A stretch of 64,000 nt of DNA from JAWOLE01 sp963815655 (GTDB taxonomy: Bacteria; Acidobacteriota; Thermoanaerobaculia; UBA5066; Gp7-AA6), in the NCBI GenBank assembly GCA_963815655.1, contig CAWFHK010000001.1, positions 1,488,001 through 1,552,000 on the forward strand. Reading direction: 5' to 3'. This document shows, piece by piece, positions 48,001 to 58,784 of this stretch. The notes below the pieces were generated by a model. The model saw only the letters and a list, made by a program, of their open reading frames with translations. It was not told where the DNA came from and made no database searches. Position 1 is the first letter of the stretch; every line of letters begins with the position of its first letter. Both the position numbers and the translations under genes were made by a program.

Positions 48001-51000
48001 GTCCAGCGTGACCGTGTCGCCGCTGACCACACCGACCAGGGCCGCCCCGGCGACGTTCAGCGTCGCCGACGTCGTCTGGTCATAGACCTTGTCGGAAGCC
48101 GTGATCCCCGTGACCGTCAGAGAAGCCTTGGTGATGTCCGCAGTGGACGTCGCCGTCGCCGCCACCGAGTAGTTGCCCGAGTCCGCGCCCGACAGAGCCA
48201 CGTCCGCCGTCACCGTCTTGCCGGCCCCGACCGACGCGTTGTCGAACTGCCCGTTCGAAGCCGCGCAGCTCACGTCGTCCGGAGAGACCACCCCGGTCAG
48301 CGCGCAGCCCGAGACCGCCGCGCTCGTCGAGCCGTCGTAAACCTTGCTCGAAGCCGTGAACGAGGCCGTCAGCGACTTCGCCGTGATGTCCGCCGTCGTC
48401 GACGCCGTCGTGTTGTACGTGTAGTTGCCCGCGTCCACACCCGAGATCGAGATCCCGGAGACGCTCACCGCCTTGGCCGTCCCCACGTTCTTGTCCGAGA
48501 AGCTCGCGCTCGCGTAGCTGTCCGTGAACACGTCGCCCGACACCCGGTTGTCCGCCAGCGTCACCGCCGCTGTCGTCGAGCCGTCGTAAATCTTGTTCAC
48601 ACCCGTCGCCGAGATCGTCAGCGGCCGGCCCGTGATGTCCGCAGTCGCCGAAGCCGTCGTCGAGGTCAGGCTGTAGTTGCCCGAGTCCGTGCCCGAGATC
48701 GAGATCCCGGAGACGCTGACCGCGATCCCCGTCCCGACGTTCCTGGTCGCGAAACTGGCGCTCGTGTAGTTGTCCGTCACCACGTCGCCCGAGATCCGGT
48801 CGTCCGACAGCGTCACCGTGGCCGACGTCAGACCGTCGTAAACCTTGTTCACGCCCGCCGCCGACACCGTCAGCGACTTCGCCGTGATGTCCGCCGTCGC
48901 CGACGCCGTCGTGTTCGCCGTGTAGTTGACAGCGTCCGCGCCCGAGATCGAAATCCCGGAGACCGAGATCGACTTCCCGGTCCCGACGTTCTTGTCCGAG
49001 AACGACGCGCTCGTGTAGCTCGAAGTGAAGACGTCGCTCCCGAGCCGATCGTCCGACAGCGTCACCGTGGCCGTCACGCCACCGTCGTATGTCCGGCTCA
49101 CGCCCGTCGCGGTCACCGCCAGGGCCCGCGGCGTGATCGCCGCCGAGGTCGTGATCGGAGCGAAGAGCGTGTAGTTGCCCGCATCAGCCCCGCCAGGCTC
49201 ACCCCCGTCACCGTCACCGTCCCGCCCGGCACGTTCTTGCTCGCAAACGTCGCCGACGGACTCCCGCTCAGCGTCACATCGTCGCCGCCGACCACGCCCG
49301 TCAGGCTGCCGCCGGTCACCGACGCCGAGTTGCTTCCGTCGTAAACCTTGTCCACTCCCGTGTAGCTTGCCGTCAACTGCTTCGCCGTGATGTCGGCCGT
49401 CGCCGTCGGCTGCGTGATCCCGTAGTTGGCCACGTCCGCCCCGCCGATCGTCAGACCCGACACCTGGACCGTCTTGGCCGTGCCGACCGTCTTGGTCGCG
49501 AACGCTCCCGAAGCGCCGCTCGCGTCGAGCGTCACCGCGTCCGGAGAGATCACGCCGTTCAAGCGCCGCCAGGCTCGTGTTCAGCGTCGCCGACGTGTTC
49601 CCGTCGTAGATCTTGTTGTCCGCCGTGATCCCCGACACCGTCAGGTACAGCGCCGTGATCGAGGCCGTCGCCGTCGGCTGCGTCAGCATGTAGTCGCCCG
49701 CGTTGGCGCCGCCAATCGTCAGACCGCTGACCTGGACCGTCTTCCCGGCCCCGACGTTCTTGTCGGAGAAGGTCCCGACCGCCGCCGACGTGTCCAGCGT
49801 GACCGTGTCGCCGCTGACCACACCGACCAGGGCCGCCCCGGCGACGTTCAGCGTCGCCGACGTCGTCTGGTCATAGACCTTGTCGGAAGCCGTGATCCCC
49901 GTGACCGTCAGAGAAGCCTTGGTGATGTCCGCAGTGGACGTCGCCGTCGCCGCCACCGAGTAGTTGCCCGAGTCCGCGCCCGACAGAGCCACGTCCGCCG
50001 TCACCGTCTTGCCGGCCCCGACCGACGCGTTGTCGAACTGCCCGTTCGAAGCCGCGCAGCTCACGTCGTCCGGAGAGACCACCCCGGTCAGCGCGCAGCC
50101 CGAGACCGCCGCGCTCGTCGAGCCGTCGTAAACCTTGCTCGAAGCCGTGAACGAGGCCGTCAGCGACTTCGCCGTGATGTCCGCCGTCGTCGACGCCGTC
50201 GTGTTGTACGTGTAGTTGCCCGCGTCCACACCCGAGATCGAGATCCCGGAAACGCTCACCGCCTTGGCCGTCCCCACGTTCTTGTCCGAGAACGACGCGC
50301 TCGTGTAGCTGTCGGCGAATACGTCGCCCGACACCCGGTTGTCCGTCAGTCCGACCGTCGCTGTCGTCGAGCCGTCGTAGACCTTGTTCACGCCCGTCGC
50401 CGAGATCGTCAGCGGCCGGCCCGTGATGTCCGCGCTCGCCGACGCCGTCGTCGAGGTCAGGCTGTAGTTGCCCGAGTCCGTGCCCGAGATCGAGATCCCG
50501 GACACGCTGACCGCGATCCCTGTCCCGACGTTCCTGGTCGCGAAACTGGCGCTCGTGTAGTTGTCCGTCACCACGTCGCCCGAGATCCGGTCGTCCGACA
50601 GCGTCACCGTGGCCGACGTCAGACCGTCGTAAACCTTGTTCACGCCCGCCGCCGACACCGTCAGCGACTTGGCCGTGATGTTCGCCGTCGCCGACGCCGT
50701 CGTGTTCGCCGTGTAGTTGACCGCATCCGCGCCCGAGATCGAGATCCCACTCACGCTGACCGACTTCCCGGTCCCGACGTTCTTGTCCGCGAACGACGCA
50801 CTCGTGTAGCTCGAGGTGAAGGAATCGCTTCCGATCCGGTCATCCGACAGCGTCACCGTCGCCGCCGTCGTCGCGTCATAGGTCCGGCTCACGCCCGTCG
50901 CGGTCACCGCCAGGGCCCGCGGCGTGATCGCCGCCGAGGTCGTGATCGGAGCGAACAGCGTGTAGTTGCCCGCATCAGCACCCGCCAGACTCACCCCCGT

Positions 51001-54000
51001 CACCGTCACCGTCCCGCCCGGCACGTTCTTGCTCGCAAACGTCGCCGACGGACTCCCGCTCAGCGTCACGTCGTCCCCGCTCACGACGCCCGTGAGGCTC
51101 CCCCCGGTCACCGACGCCGAGTTGCTTCCGTCGTAAACCTTGTCCACTCCCGTGTAGCTCGCCGTCAACTGCTTCGCCGTGATGTCCGCCGTCGCCGTCG
51201 GCTGCGTCAACGCGTAGTTGGCGTTTCCGCTGATCGTCAGGCCGGAGATCTGGACCGTCTTGCCGGTCCCGACCGTCTTGGTCGAGAACGCTCCCGAAGC
51301 GCCGCTCGCGTCGAGCGTCACGACGTCCGGAGAGATGACGCCGTCGAGGGCCGCGCCGGTCGTGACGATCGTCGCGGTGGTGCCGCCGTCGTAAATCTTG
51401 TTGTTCGCCGTGATCCCCGAAACCGTCAGGTAGAGCTCCGTGATGGAGGCCGTCGCCGTCGGCTGCGTCAGCGTGTAGTTGCCGGCCTGCGCTCCGCCGA
51501 TCGTCAGACCGGAGATCGAGACCGTCTTGCCCGCGCCAACGTTGAAGTCCGCGAACGCGCCGACCGCGCTCCCCGTGTCCAGGGTCACGTCGTCGCTGCC
51601 CTGGATGCCGACGAGCGCCGCGCCGCCCATGTTGAGCGTCGCGACCGTCGTCCGGTCATAGACCTTGTCGTTGGCCGTGATGCCCGAAACCGTCAATCCG
51701 TACGGCTTGACGTTGATCAGGACGTCCTTGGTCGAGCCGCTGTAGTTGGTCGCGTCGGTCGGCGTGAAGGCCACCGAGAGGGTCTGGCCGTCGGCCGCCG
51801 GAAGAACCGTCCCGGCCGCCGGCGTGTACACGAAGCTGCCCGGCACGCTGGCCGTCGCGTTCAACTGCGTCCCGTCGAGGGCCGTGCCGTAGGTGATGTC
51901 CGCCGGGTCCGACCAGGTGATCGTCGTCGCCGCCTGGGCGATGCTGTCGTTGACCGAGCCGGAGGCGTCGTTGTAGTTCGTTCCGCCGGAGAAGGTCCAG
52001 GGGTCGCCGTTGTAGGTCCCGGCGTCCGTGTGCGTCGTGCCGGTCAGGTTCAGGCCCGCGGAGAGGTCCGCGCCGCCCACGCCCGTCGCCGTCCCCGTCG
52101 CCGTGTGCGCGAGACCGTCGTACGTCACGCTGTACGGCGTCACGCTGATCGCGGCGTTCGCCTTCGCGATCACGTCGCTCACCGAGCCGCTCGCGTCGTT
52201 GTAGTTGGTCCCGCCAGTGAAGCTCCAGGAGTCGCTGAACGTCCCGGCGCTGGTGTGCGTCGTGCCGGAGAGATTGAGGCCCGCGGAGAGGTCCGCGCCG
52301 CCCACGCCCGTCGCCGTCCCCGTCGCCGTGTGCGCGAGACCGTCGTACGTCACGCTGTACGGCGTCACGCTGATCGTGGCCGTCGCCTTCGCGATGGCGT
52401 CGTCCACCGTGCCGTTCGCGTCGTTGTAGTTCGTTCCGCCCGTGAAGGTCCACGCGTCGCCGTTGTACGTCCCCGCGTTGGTGTGCGTCGTGCCGGTCAG
52501 GTTCAGGCCCGCGGAGAGGTCCGCGCCGCCCACGCCCGTCGCCGTCCCCGTCGCCGTGTGCGCCGCCGCGTTGTAGGTCACGCTGTACGGCGTCACGCTG
52601 ATCGTGGCGTTCGCCTTCGCGATCGCGTCGTCCACCGTGCCGTTCGCGTCGTTGTAGTTGGTTCCGCCCGCGAAGGTCCAGGCGTCGCCGTTGTACGTCC
52701 CGGCGTTGGTGTGCGTCGTGCCGGTCAACGTCAGGCCCGCGGAGAGGTCCGCGCCGCCCACGCCCGTCGCCGTCCCCGTCGCCGTGTGCGCCGCCGCGTC
52801 GTAGGTCACGCTGTACGGCGTCACGCTGATCGTGGCGTTCGCCTTCGCGATCGAGAAGGTCTGCGGCACGTCGGGCGCCGCGTTGTAGTTGCTGTCGCCC
52901 GCCTGGTGCGCCGTGACCGTGCAGCTCCCCGCACCCGTGATGTGCACGAGCGTCCCGGCGATCGTGCAGTTGCCCGACGCCGTGAACGTCACCGCCAGGC
53001 CCGAAGTCGCCGTCGCCGACACGTTGAAGTCCGCGTCGCCGTAGGTCTTCCCCGCCAGCGCGCCGAAGGAGATCGTCTGGTTCGCCATGTTGACCGTCTG
53101 GCCGCCCGATAACGTGCCGGAGCTGTCGGTGTATGCGCCCGTGCCGACAAAGTTCGCGGTCACGGGGTGATTGCCGACCGTCAGGCTCGAGGTGGTCCCG
53201 CTCGTCGCGGTCCCGCCGCTGACCGGAACAGAAGCTCCGAAGTTGACGCCGTCCACGACGAACTGGACCGAGCCCGTCGCCCCGCTCGGCGTGATGGTGG
53301 CCGTGAAGCTCACCGAGCCGCCGTAAGTGGACGGGTTCACGCTCGAGGAGACGGCTGTCGTCGTCGAGACGGACAGGGAAGTCGCCTCGTCGTACCCGAC
53401 GTCGGTCTGCACGCCGCTCGCGCCTCCGTTGGCCTGCGGGCGCGCCGTCGCGGGGTTGTCCGCGCCGTCGGCTGTCGGAACCCGGTCCGCTCCTCCAGAC
53501 ACGTAGTGATCAAGCCCCTTGTCGATGGCCGGAGACATCGGGCTGGTCGTCTTCAGATGGAGGTCGTTCGTCGCGGTGTCAGTGAAAATCTCGTTAGAGG
53601 TGTGCGTACTCAGGCAGTCGGCGAAGGTGCACCCGGCGATCGCGCTGGCCGGTGTCTCCGTCCCGGTCGTCGTACGGTTTCCGCTGTCGGTGGCATCGAG
53701 GAAATCCGTCGAAGGACTCGCGAAATCGCCGCCCGTGTTGTTGTAGAACACGTTGTTAACCAGGGTGATGTTCGCAGGAACGGCGGAGTTAGTGTGGTTG
53801 ATGCCGAAGCGGCCGCTGGTACTCCCCGAGGTCGTTCCATTTCCGGCGATCAGGTTGTTGACCAGAAACGTGGTGTTGCTCGAACCCGAGGTCCAGTTCA
53901 TGCCGTTGAAGCCGGATCCGTAGATCGTGTTGTTCACGATATAGATGTTGCTCGTGCCGTTGGCCGTCGAGATGCCGTCCCGGCCGTTGTTGCGGACCAG

Positions 54001-56685
54001 GTTGTTGACGACGACGATGTTCGAATTGTTCGCGTTGATATCGATACCGCCCGGCACGTTGGCGCTGCTGCCGGGATTGTTATCGTGGATCAGGTTGCTG
54101 TCGATCGTTACGTTGCTATTGGTTGGCGACCCAACCAGCACGATGCCCTGCCGGTTGCTGCCTCTGATATCGAGACCCTTCAGTGTTATGAACTTCGAGC
54201 CGGAGACGCTCACCGTGGCGGTGGTGGCGCCCCCCGCGTCGATGATGACGGAGCCAATCGCGGCGGCCGGGTTGCGTTGAATGACGATCCGAGACGATTC
54301 AGCCACAGCGCCGCTGTTCTTGCTGGAGATGCTCACGGTCTCGCCGTACGTGCCGGCCAGAACATTGACCGTGCAGGGGCCGAGGGACGGCAAGGCGTCC
54401 ACTGCTGCCTGGACGGTCGTGAAGCCGCCGGCGGTCGCCCCGCTCCCGTCAACCGTGTAGGGGCATCCCGTGATGTACTGCGGCAGCACGGGCGACGTCG
54501 CGCCCGAGAAATCGTTGTTTCCGCTGTAGACCGCCGTGATCGAGTGCGCCCCGGCGCTCAGCGCGGAAGTGGCGCAGGTGGCAATGCCGCTCGAGTTGAC
54601 CAAAACTGCCCCGCAGGTGCCGATGGTGGACGCGCCGTCCAGGAAGTTGATGGTTCCCCTGGGGGTGTTCGGCGGGACCGGGGCTACCGTGGCCGTGAGC
54701 GTGACGCTCTGGCCGAAACCGGCAGGGTTCCCCGACGACACGAGGGAAACCGAGGGCGTCGCGGGGTTCACCACCTGAGTCAGGGAGTCAGAGGTGCTGC
54801 TCGCGTAGGTCGCCGCATTACCGTTGTAATCCGCGGTGATTGGATGGGAGCCGCCCACCAGGGAACTGGTCGTGCACGTCACCGTCGCGGTGCCGATCGC
54901 GATGTTGGTGCAGCCCATGGTGCTGCCGTTGTCCCGGAACGTGACGGTGCCGCTGGTCGGGACGCCGCCGGCGTCCGCGGTCACGCTCGTCGTGAACGTC
55001 ACGGACTGTCCGAACGCCGAGGGGTTCAGCGTGGAGGTCGGGGTTGACGTCGTGGTCGTTCCGACGTTTTGTGTCATGGAGCCGATGCTGCCAAAGTAGT
55101 CCGTGGTGTTGCCGCTGTACGTCGCGCTGATCGTGTGCGATCCCGCAGTCAGGCTGCTCGAAGTGCACGTCGCCGTCGCCGGGTTGCCGGTCAGAGCTAC
55201 GGCCGTGCAGCCGCTGATGTTGTTGGTGCCGTCCTTGAAGAGAACGGTCCCCGTCGCTGGTCCGCCCGAAGCAGGAGTCACCGTCGCGGTGAAAGTGACA
55301 GATGCCCCTTTCGCCGCAGGGTTCAGCGAGGACGTCACCATGGTAGTCGTATCAGTCTTGGTCTTGAATGCGGCGATCTGACCGCGCCAGCCTGCGGGAG
55401 TCGCGTCCAGCGTAAAACCCGTGAAAGCACTTGCAGGACTGGTCAAGCTGTCCGCGGACTGAGACCCGATCCGCGTCGTACTGTTGCTTCCAGTCCTGAT
55501 GGTGGCGCTTCCGCCAGTTCCCGTCTCGACCATAAAGCTGGCACCCTGCACCGAGGTGGGAGCCATGTTCGGATTTACGGTTGCCCCCGCCGGGGCTGCG
55601 GCGGTAACGCCACCGATGAGCAAATCGGTCGTCGACGTGGCCGTGATCGGTTTTGTGATCGGATTGGTGTCGGACCCGGTGCTGCCGCCGACAGCCGCTT
55701 CGAAGGGATTGCTCGACGCGAGGATTCCGCTGTACTCGTAGAGCACCAGGGTGGCGGTCGTGGAAGGGGATAGCGTCGCTGTTAAGGTTTGAGAGGACGT
55801 CGACGGCGCAAGCATGTAGAAGATCGCCTGACCTGGCGAGGACACTCCGCTTTCGTTGATCGCCGTGGACCAGCCGGCCGACGGGCTGATCGTGCTGGTT
55901 CCGCCCGCGCCCACGATGGCGACGAGCAGGTTGTTCGCCGCGCCCGGCGAAATGGACAGACTCACGGTCGGGGCACCCGAATTCGCAGTATTGTTGACCC
56001 TCTTCTGAAGCCATGTGGCCGCGCCGTCCCGGAACATCGTCATCGCCCGAAGGCCCGAGGATTGACCGGTCGCCGTGAGCGACAGCGTCGCATTGAGGTC
56101 CTGGTCACCGACGACGAAGTCGCTGTTGACGAAAGCGCCCGAGTCCTCCGCGAGAGCGGTGAAGATCCGGTCCGCCACGCCGCCGGGATAGCGCTGATGC
56201 ACGAGAAGGGTGATCGCCTCGCCCGGCTGGAACCCGCGGCCGGAGAAGATCGGCGTGTCTCCGGGCTGGTAGTCGCCCTTGTCTGTTATGACGAAGATCC
56301 CGCTCGAGAACTGGGCCGTGGCGAGAGCTGTCGCGCCGTCGGTCGTCAGAGCCTGGATCGAGTAGTCGCCCGAGCTGGGGCCGACAGAATAGGTGAAGGA
56401 GAAATTGCCCGAGGCGTCGGTCAAAGCCGAAGCGTTCTCCACTGTTCCATCCGGCAGGTTCGCCGCGATGAGGGCTTCGCAGGATGGCGCGAAGCCAGAC
56501 CCGGTGAGTGTCGCGGTGTCGCCGGGCAGGTAATGCTGCGAGTCCGCCTGAAGCGTCTCGGCGAGCGTCTGCCCGCACGGCCCGTTGTTGGCCTGCGACC
56601 AACTTCGGTACGAGGCGAGCATCAGGACGACGGTCACCGCCAACAGTCTCACCGTCCAGGGGAACCTTTTCGCAATCGTCTTCAC
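39060..56685 (-). CDS. Giant exported YDG/MBG-domain surface protein (seven frame breaks)
   Basis: About 5,870 residues if the frame breaks are corrected. The start is GTG 56685, with AGGAG 7 bp upstream; a longer in-frame ATG has no ribosome site. Order: signal peptide (TVRLLAVTVVLMLASYRSWSQA); two bacterial Ig-like/extracellular domains; three Big_3_5-type Ig repeats (about 55.35-54.48 kb); a parallel beta-helix (54.47-53.39 kb); another Ig repeat; four or five MBG-type repeats (53.09-51.9 kb); about 40 YDG domains with the signature KVYDGTT (51.69-41.44 kb); an Ig repeat; an ASH/choice-of-anchor-D-like domain; a DUF7305-like GNxxLSGN region (40.78-39.93 kb); and a final ASH-like domain ending TASLTGSGE. 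No LPxTG, autotransporter barrel or PEP-CTERM end is visible. It is probably a secreted adhesin or matrix protein. Frame breaks lie near 49561, 49188, 47284, 46713, 46055, 45721 and 44957. Confidence 0.8.
44950..51430 (-). repeat. 1.79-kb higher-order tandem repeat (seven YDG domains per unit)
   Basis: Seven distinct YDG domains of about 85 residues recur in the same order: NKIYDG, DKVYDGS, SRTYDG, NKVYDGLTS, NKVYDGSTT, SSKVYDGSTS, SDKVYDQTT. One unit is about 597 residues. The landmark before each SRTYDG domain recurs near 45590, 47385, 49170 and 50960, a spacing close to 1,790 bp. Copies run about 51.43-49.63, 49.63-47.85 and 47.85-46.06 kb, with a fourth from 46.06 kb that changes after its fifth domain. 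DNA identity between copies is high by eye. Confidence 0.85.
51950..52860 (-). repeat. 228-bp tandem MBG repeats
   Basis: Four tandem units of 225-228 bp (about 76 residues), each beginning ATISVTPYSVTY or close to it and containing GGADLSAGL and GGTNYNDA. The landmark GTCACGCTGTACGG recurs near 52124, 52349, 52577 and 52805. Units 2 and 3 share long identical DNA stretches, indicating recent duplication or conversion. Confidence 0.85.
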
Positions 56686-56824
56686 GGCTTTTCTCCTATC
56701 AATTTCTGCTTGTGCCCGGGTGGGCGCAGTCGTCCGCGTCAATACGCATTTCGTCTCTTTAGTTTTCTGTCTGGATCGATTTGAGATTTTGCGGTCTATT
56801 CGATGGCTTTTCAATTGGACATTA

Positions 56825-56842
56825 GTCTGGTGGACTTTGGTC
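56825..56842 (-). promoter_or_regulatory. Candidate operator GTC-N4-GGAC-N4-GTC, site B
   Basis: + strand GTC-TGGT-GGAC-TTTG-GTC, 140 bp before the start of the giant gene. It is extended on the gene side by a further near copy, TTC-AATT-GGAC-ATTA-GTC (56810-56827), giving alternating GTC/GGAC half-sites over 33 bp. Confidence 0.55.
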
Positions 56843-57958
56843 TAGCTCGCGTGATGGGGAGCCAGTGCGAATCGCCTTTGTTCCCAGGGGTTCAGGGACG
56901 CAGGCGCCGAACGACGAACGCGGTCGCCGCAGCCCGACCGGAGAGCGGCTGATGCAAACGAATTAGACAGTTTCAGGAGCGGCCGGATCGAGATCTCGTG
57001 GATCGGCGCTCCGATAAATCGGACAGCCGTTGCACACAACGATCCCGAAGGTCTTCCCATCAGTGAATCTCCTCGCGTCTCAACTAACTGGATCGAGACA
57101 CAGCAGAGCAACCCGCGTGCCCGTCCGCCGAACCCGCCGGATCAGTTCGCCGCGATTCTCCCCAACCCTGCCCAAATAGCCAGATATGAACGGATTTCCT
57201 GTCCGCGAGGACAGGTCGTCCCGCGAACTCCGAGCGTCCTGATCCGCTTCTTCGCTGACACTTATTTTCCCCGCCGCTGGACGACGCGGACCGAAAAGTG
57301 GCCCGGCCGCCGCGCCGGTGCGCGGCATCCGCGGCACGAAGAGCCGCCGAGCGCCGACAGGACCTGGGCGCGCGACAGAGGCGCGAGGAGCCGCACGGAC
57401 GCCATCGCCCTGTCCAGGGTCGCGCGCCGGGCGCCGAACTCGGGAGGCAGGGGAAGCAGAGAGAGCGGCGCCGCGAACGGCCGTTCGCCCGTCAGGCTGC
57501 GCAGGTTGACGTCAAGGTGTTTCAGATGTCTTCAAGAGAATTCGATTGCTCGAATCCGCGATGCTCCCGGAAAGAAGGTTCCTGTTGGTTGCCGAGACGA
57601 TGACCTGTTTTCGAGTTGAACGGAGCCCGGAGCTTACCCAACGCGACGGCGTGGTGTCAAGGAGAAGTTCGTCTTCCCCGAGCGCGACCTTGGTGCCGGT
57701 TCACCCGGCCCAATCAGCCCGTGGGCAAATGGATGCGGGCGTCGCGGCCGGCCTTTTGCATTTCACCGCGATCACGATCCGTTCTACGGTCTGCGTCTCT
57801 TCTCTCCATTTGCTGGGAGCAAGAGGCCGTCCACCCCAAGGGGTTGCGGCGGCCCCGCGGCGCTCGGAACGCCGCCTCACACCCTTTTTCCACGGGCTGC
57901 TATGAAGTCCATCCAGCTCAAGAGTGCCAACGCAGTCGCGTCGGGGGCCGCCGGAGGC
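56843..57958. other. 1.1-kb gap with no recognised gene
   Basis: No reading frame here resembles a known family. One weak candidate is a 72-residue - strand frame (57060-56842), whose ATG has GAGGAG at good spacing (MGRPSGSLCATAVRFIG). Other frames look like decayed coding DNA. The gap carries operator site B at its left end and the 3' tail of the frameshifted toxin gene at its right end. Confidence 0.4.
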
Positions 57959-58266
57959 TCAAACGCCGGCACGAAGGCGCTCCCGAACCAACCCGGGAGC
58001 ACGCCTTCCGTGACGAAGGCGAGGACGATGGCTGCGCCTTCATGCACTCGATGCCAAACGACATAGGGGAATCTCCGCAGCATCATGCGTCGGTTCGCCC
58101 GGTATCGCTCAGGGTAAGAGAGCGGGTTGTCACCGATGCGCACGATCGCTACATCTACCGCCTTGCGAAACTCGGCACCGAGACCGCCCTGTTGAGACTC
58201 GTACCAGTCCTCGATCGCAGCCAAGTCGAGCTCGGCTGCTCCACGAAGCTGGACGCGAACTTTCAA
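57877..58266 (-). pseudogene. ParE-type toxin with a 3' frameshift
   Basis: The frame gives 129 residues. The first 86 or so are a good ParE/RelE toxin: VRGAAELDLAAIEDWYE-like start, GLGAEFRKAVDVAIVRI, NPLSYPERY, RRMMLRRFPYVVWHRV and IVLAF. After that the expected HGRRxP motif is missing. It is found in the neighbouring frame as RHGRRAPGLVRERLRAGV and a stop at 57959, which would give the normal length of about 102 residues. One base is therefore missing near 58012-58016. The - strand frame just upstream ends SPWSEVRSRLEQRRR, resembling the C-terminus of addiction-module antitoxins, and its stop overlaps this ATG. The antitoxin body is not recognisable. Confidence 0.7.
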
Positions 58267-58514
58267 CGGCGACGCTGTTCGAGGCGGGATCTAACCTCTG
58301 ACCATGGGCTCTGATCACTCGAGCTCCCGCGGATCGAATCCTGCCGCCATTGGGTCATTATACGGGCCTCGAACGCCGGGCCGCGCTCGATGCAAGGCCG
58401 GTCAAGTTCGAGATCCCGCGGATACCTGCGGGCGGCCGAGGCGGACCTCTCCCTCGTCCGCAGGTTGGCCCCGAAGGAGGATCCGGCCGGGGAAGCCGAC
58501 ATCGAATCCTATTC

Positions 58515-58552
58515 TGCTAGAATACGTACGATTCGGTTGAAGGAGTACGTAT
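58515..58552 (+). promoter_or_regulatory. Promoter and palindromic operator of the VapBC-like operon
   Basis: An extended -10 (TGCTAGAAT, 58515-58523) overlaps the left arm of a perfect inverted repeat, ATACGTAC (58522-58529) and GTACGTAT (58545-58552). The right arm ends one base before the antitoxin ATG, and the ribosome site AGGAG (58541-58545) lies between the arms. Such placement fits self-repression by the antitoxin or the complex. Confidence 0.7.
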
Positions 58553-58553
58553 C

Positions 58554-58784
58554 ATGTCCAAGGTCACTCTCAGCGTTGACGAAGACGTCGTCCGGCAGGC
58601 CAAGCGTTATGCGGAGAGGCGAGGGACCTCCGTTTCGCGGCTGGTGCAGAGTTTCCTGAAGCTGGTCTCTTCCCGTCCGGAAGAGATCGAGGAGGCCCCG
58701 CCCGCGCTGAAGCGCCTCAGGGGCTCTCTGAAGGGCGCCCGGGCGTCCGGCTATCGCCGGCACTTGAGCGACAAATACCGGTGA
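58554..58784 (+). CDS. VapB-like antitoxin (DUF6364 / ribbon-helix-helix)
   Basis: A 76-residue protein. The N-terminal VTLSVDEDVVRQAKRYAERRGTSVSRLVQSFL is a ribbon-helix-helix DNA-binding domain of the DUF6364 kind that pairs with PIN toxins. The C-terminal tail (LRGSLKGARASGYRRHLSDKYR) would wrap the toxin. AGGAG precedes the ATG. The next gene's GTG overlaps its stop (GTGA), the standard coupled layout. Expected role: neutralise the toxin and repress the operon through the palindrome upstream. Confidence 0.88.
   Translation: MSKVTLSVDEDVVRQAKRYAERRGTSVSRLVQSFLKLVSSRPEEIEEAPPALKRLRGSLKGARASGYRRHLSDKYR

Noticed and set aside
44950..51430. CRISPR-like array in the repeat tract
   Set aside because: The repeats are contiguous protein domains of 255 bp and 1.79 kb, not short repeats with unique spacers, and no cas genes are present.
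39693..53112. Very long open frames on the + strand opposite the giant gene (39693-44747 and 49426-53112)
   Set aside because: They are Arg/Val/Gly/Asp-rich mirror frames of a stop-poor, GC-rich repetitive gene. They have no ribosome site or domain, and the - strand frames have clear YDG/MBG domains and a signal peptide.
58263..58502. 79-residue - strand frame as an intact antitoxin
   Set aside because: Only its last 15 residues resemble an addiction-module antitoxin. The rest is unrelated, so I noted it only as a possible remnant.
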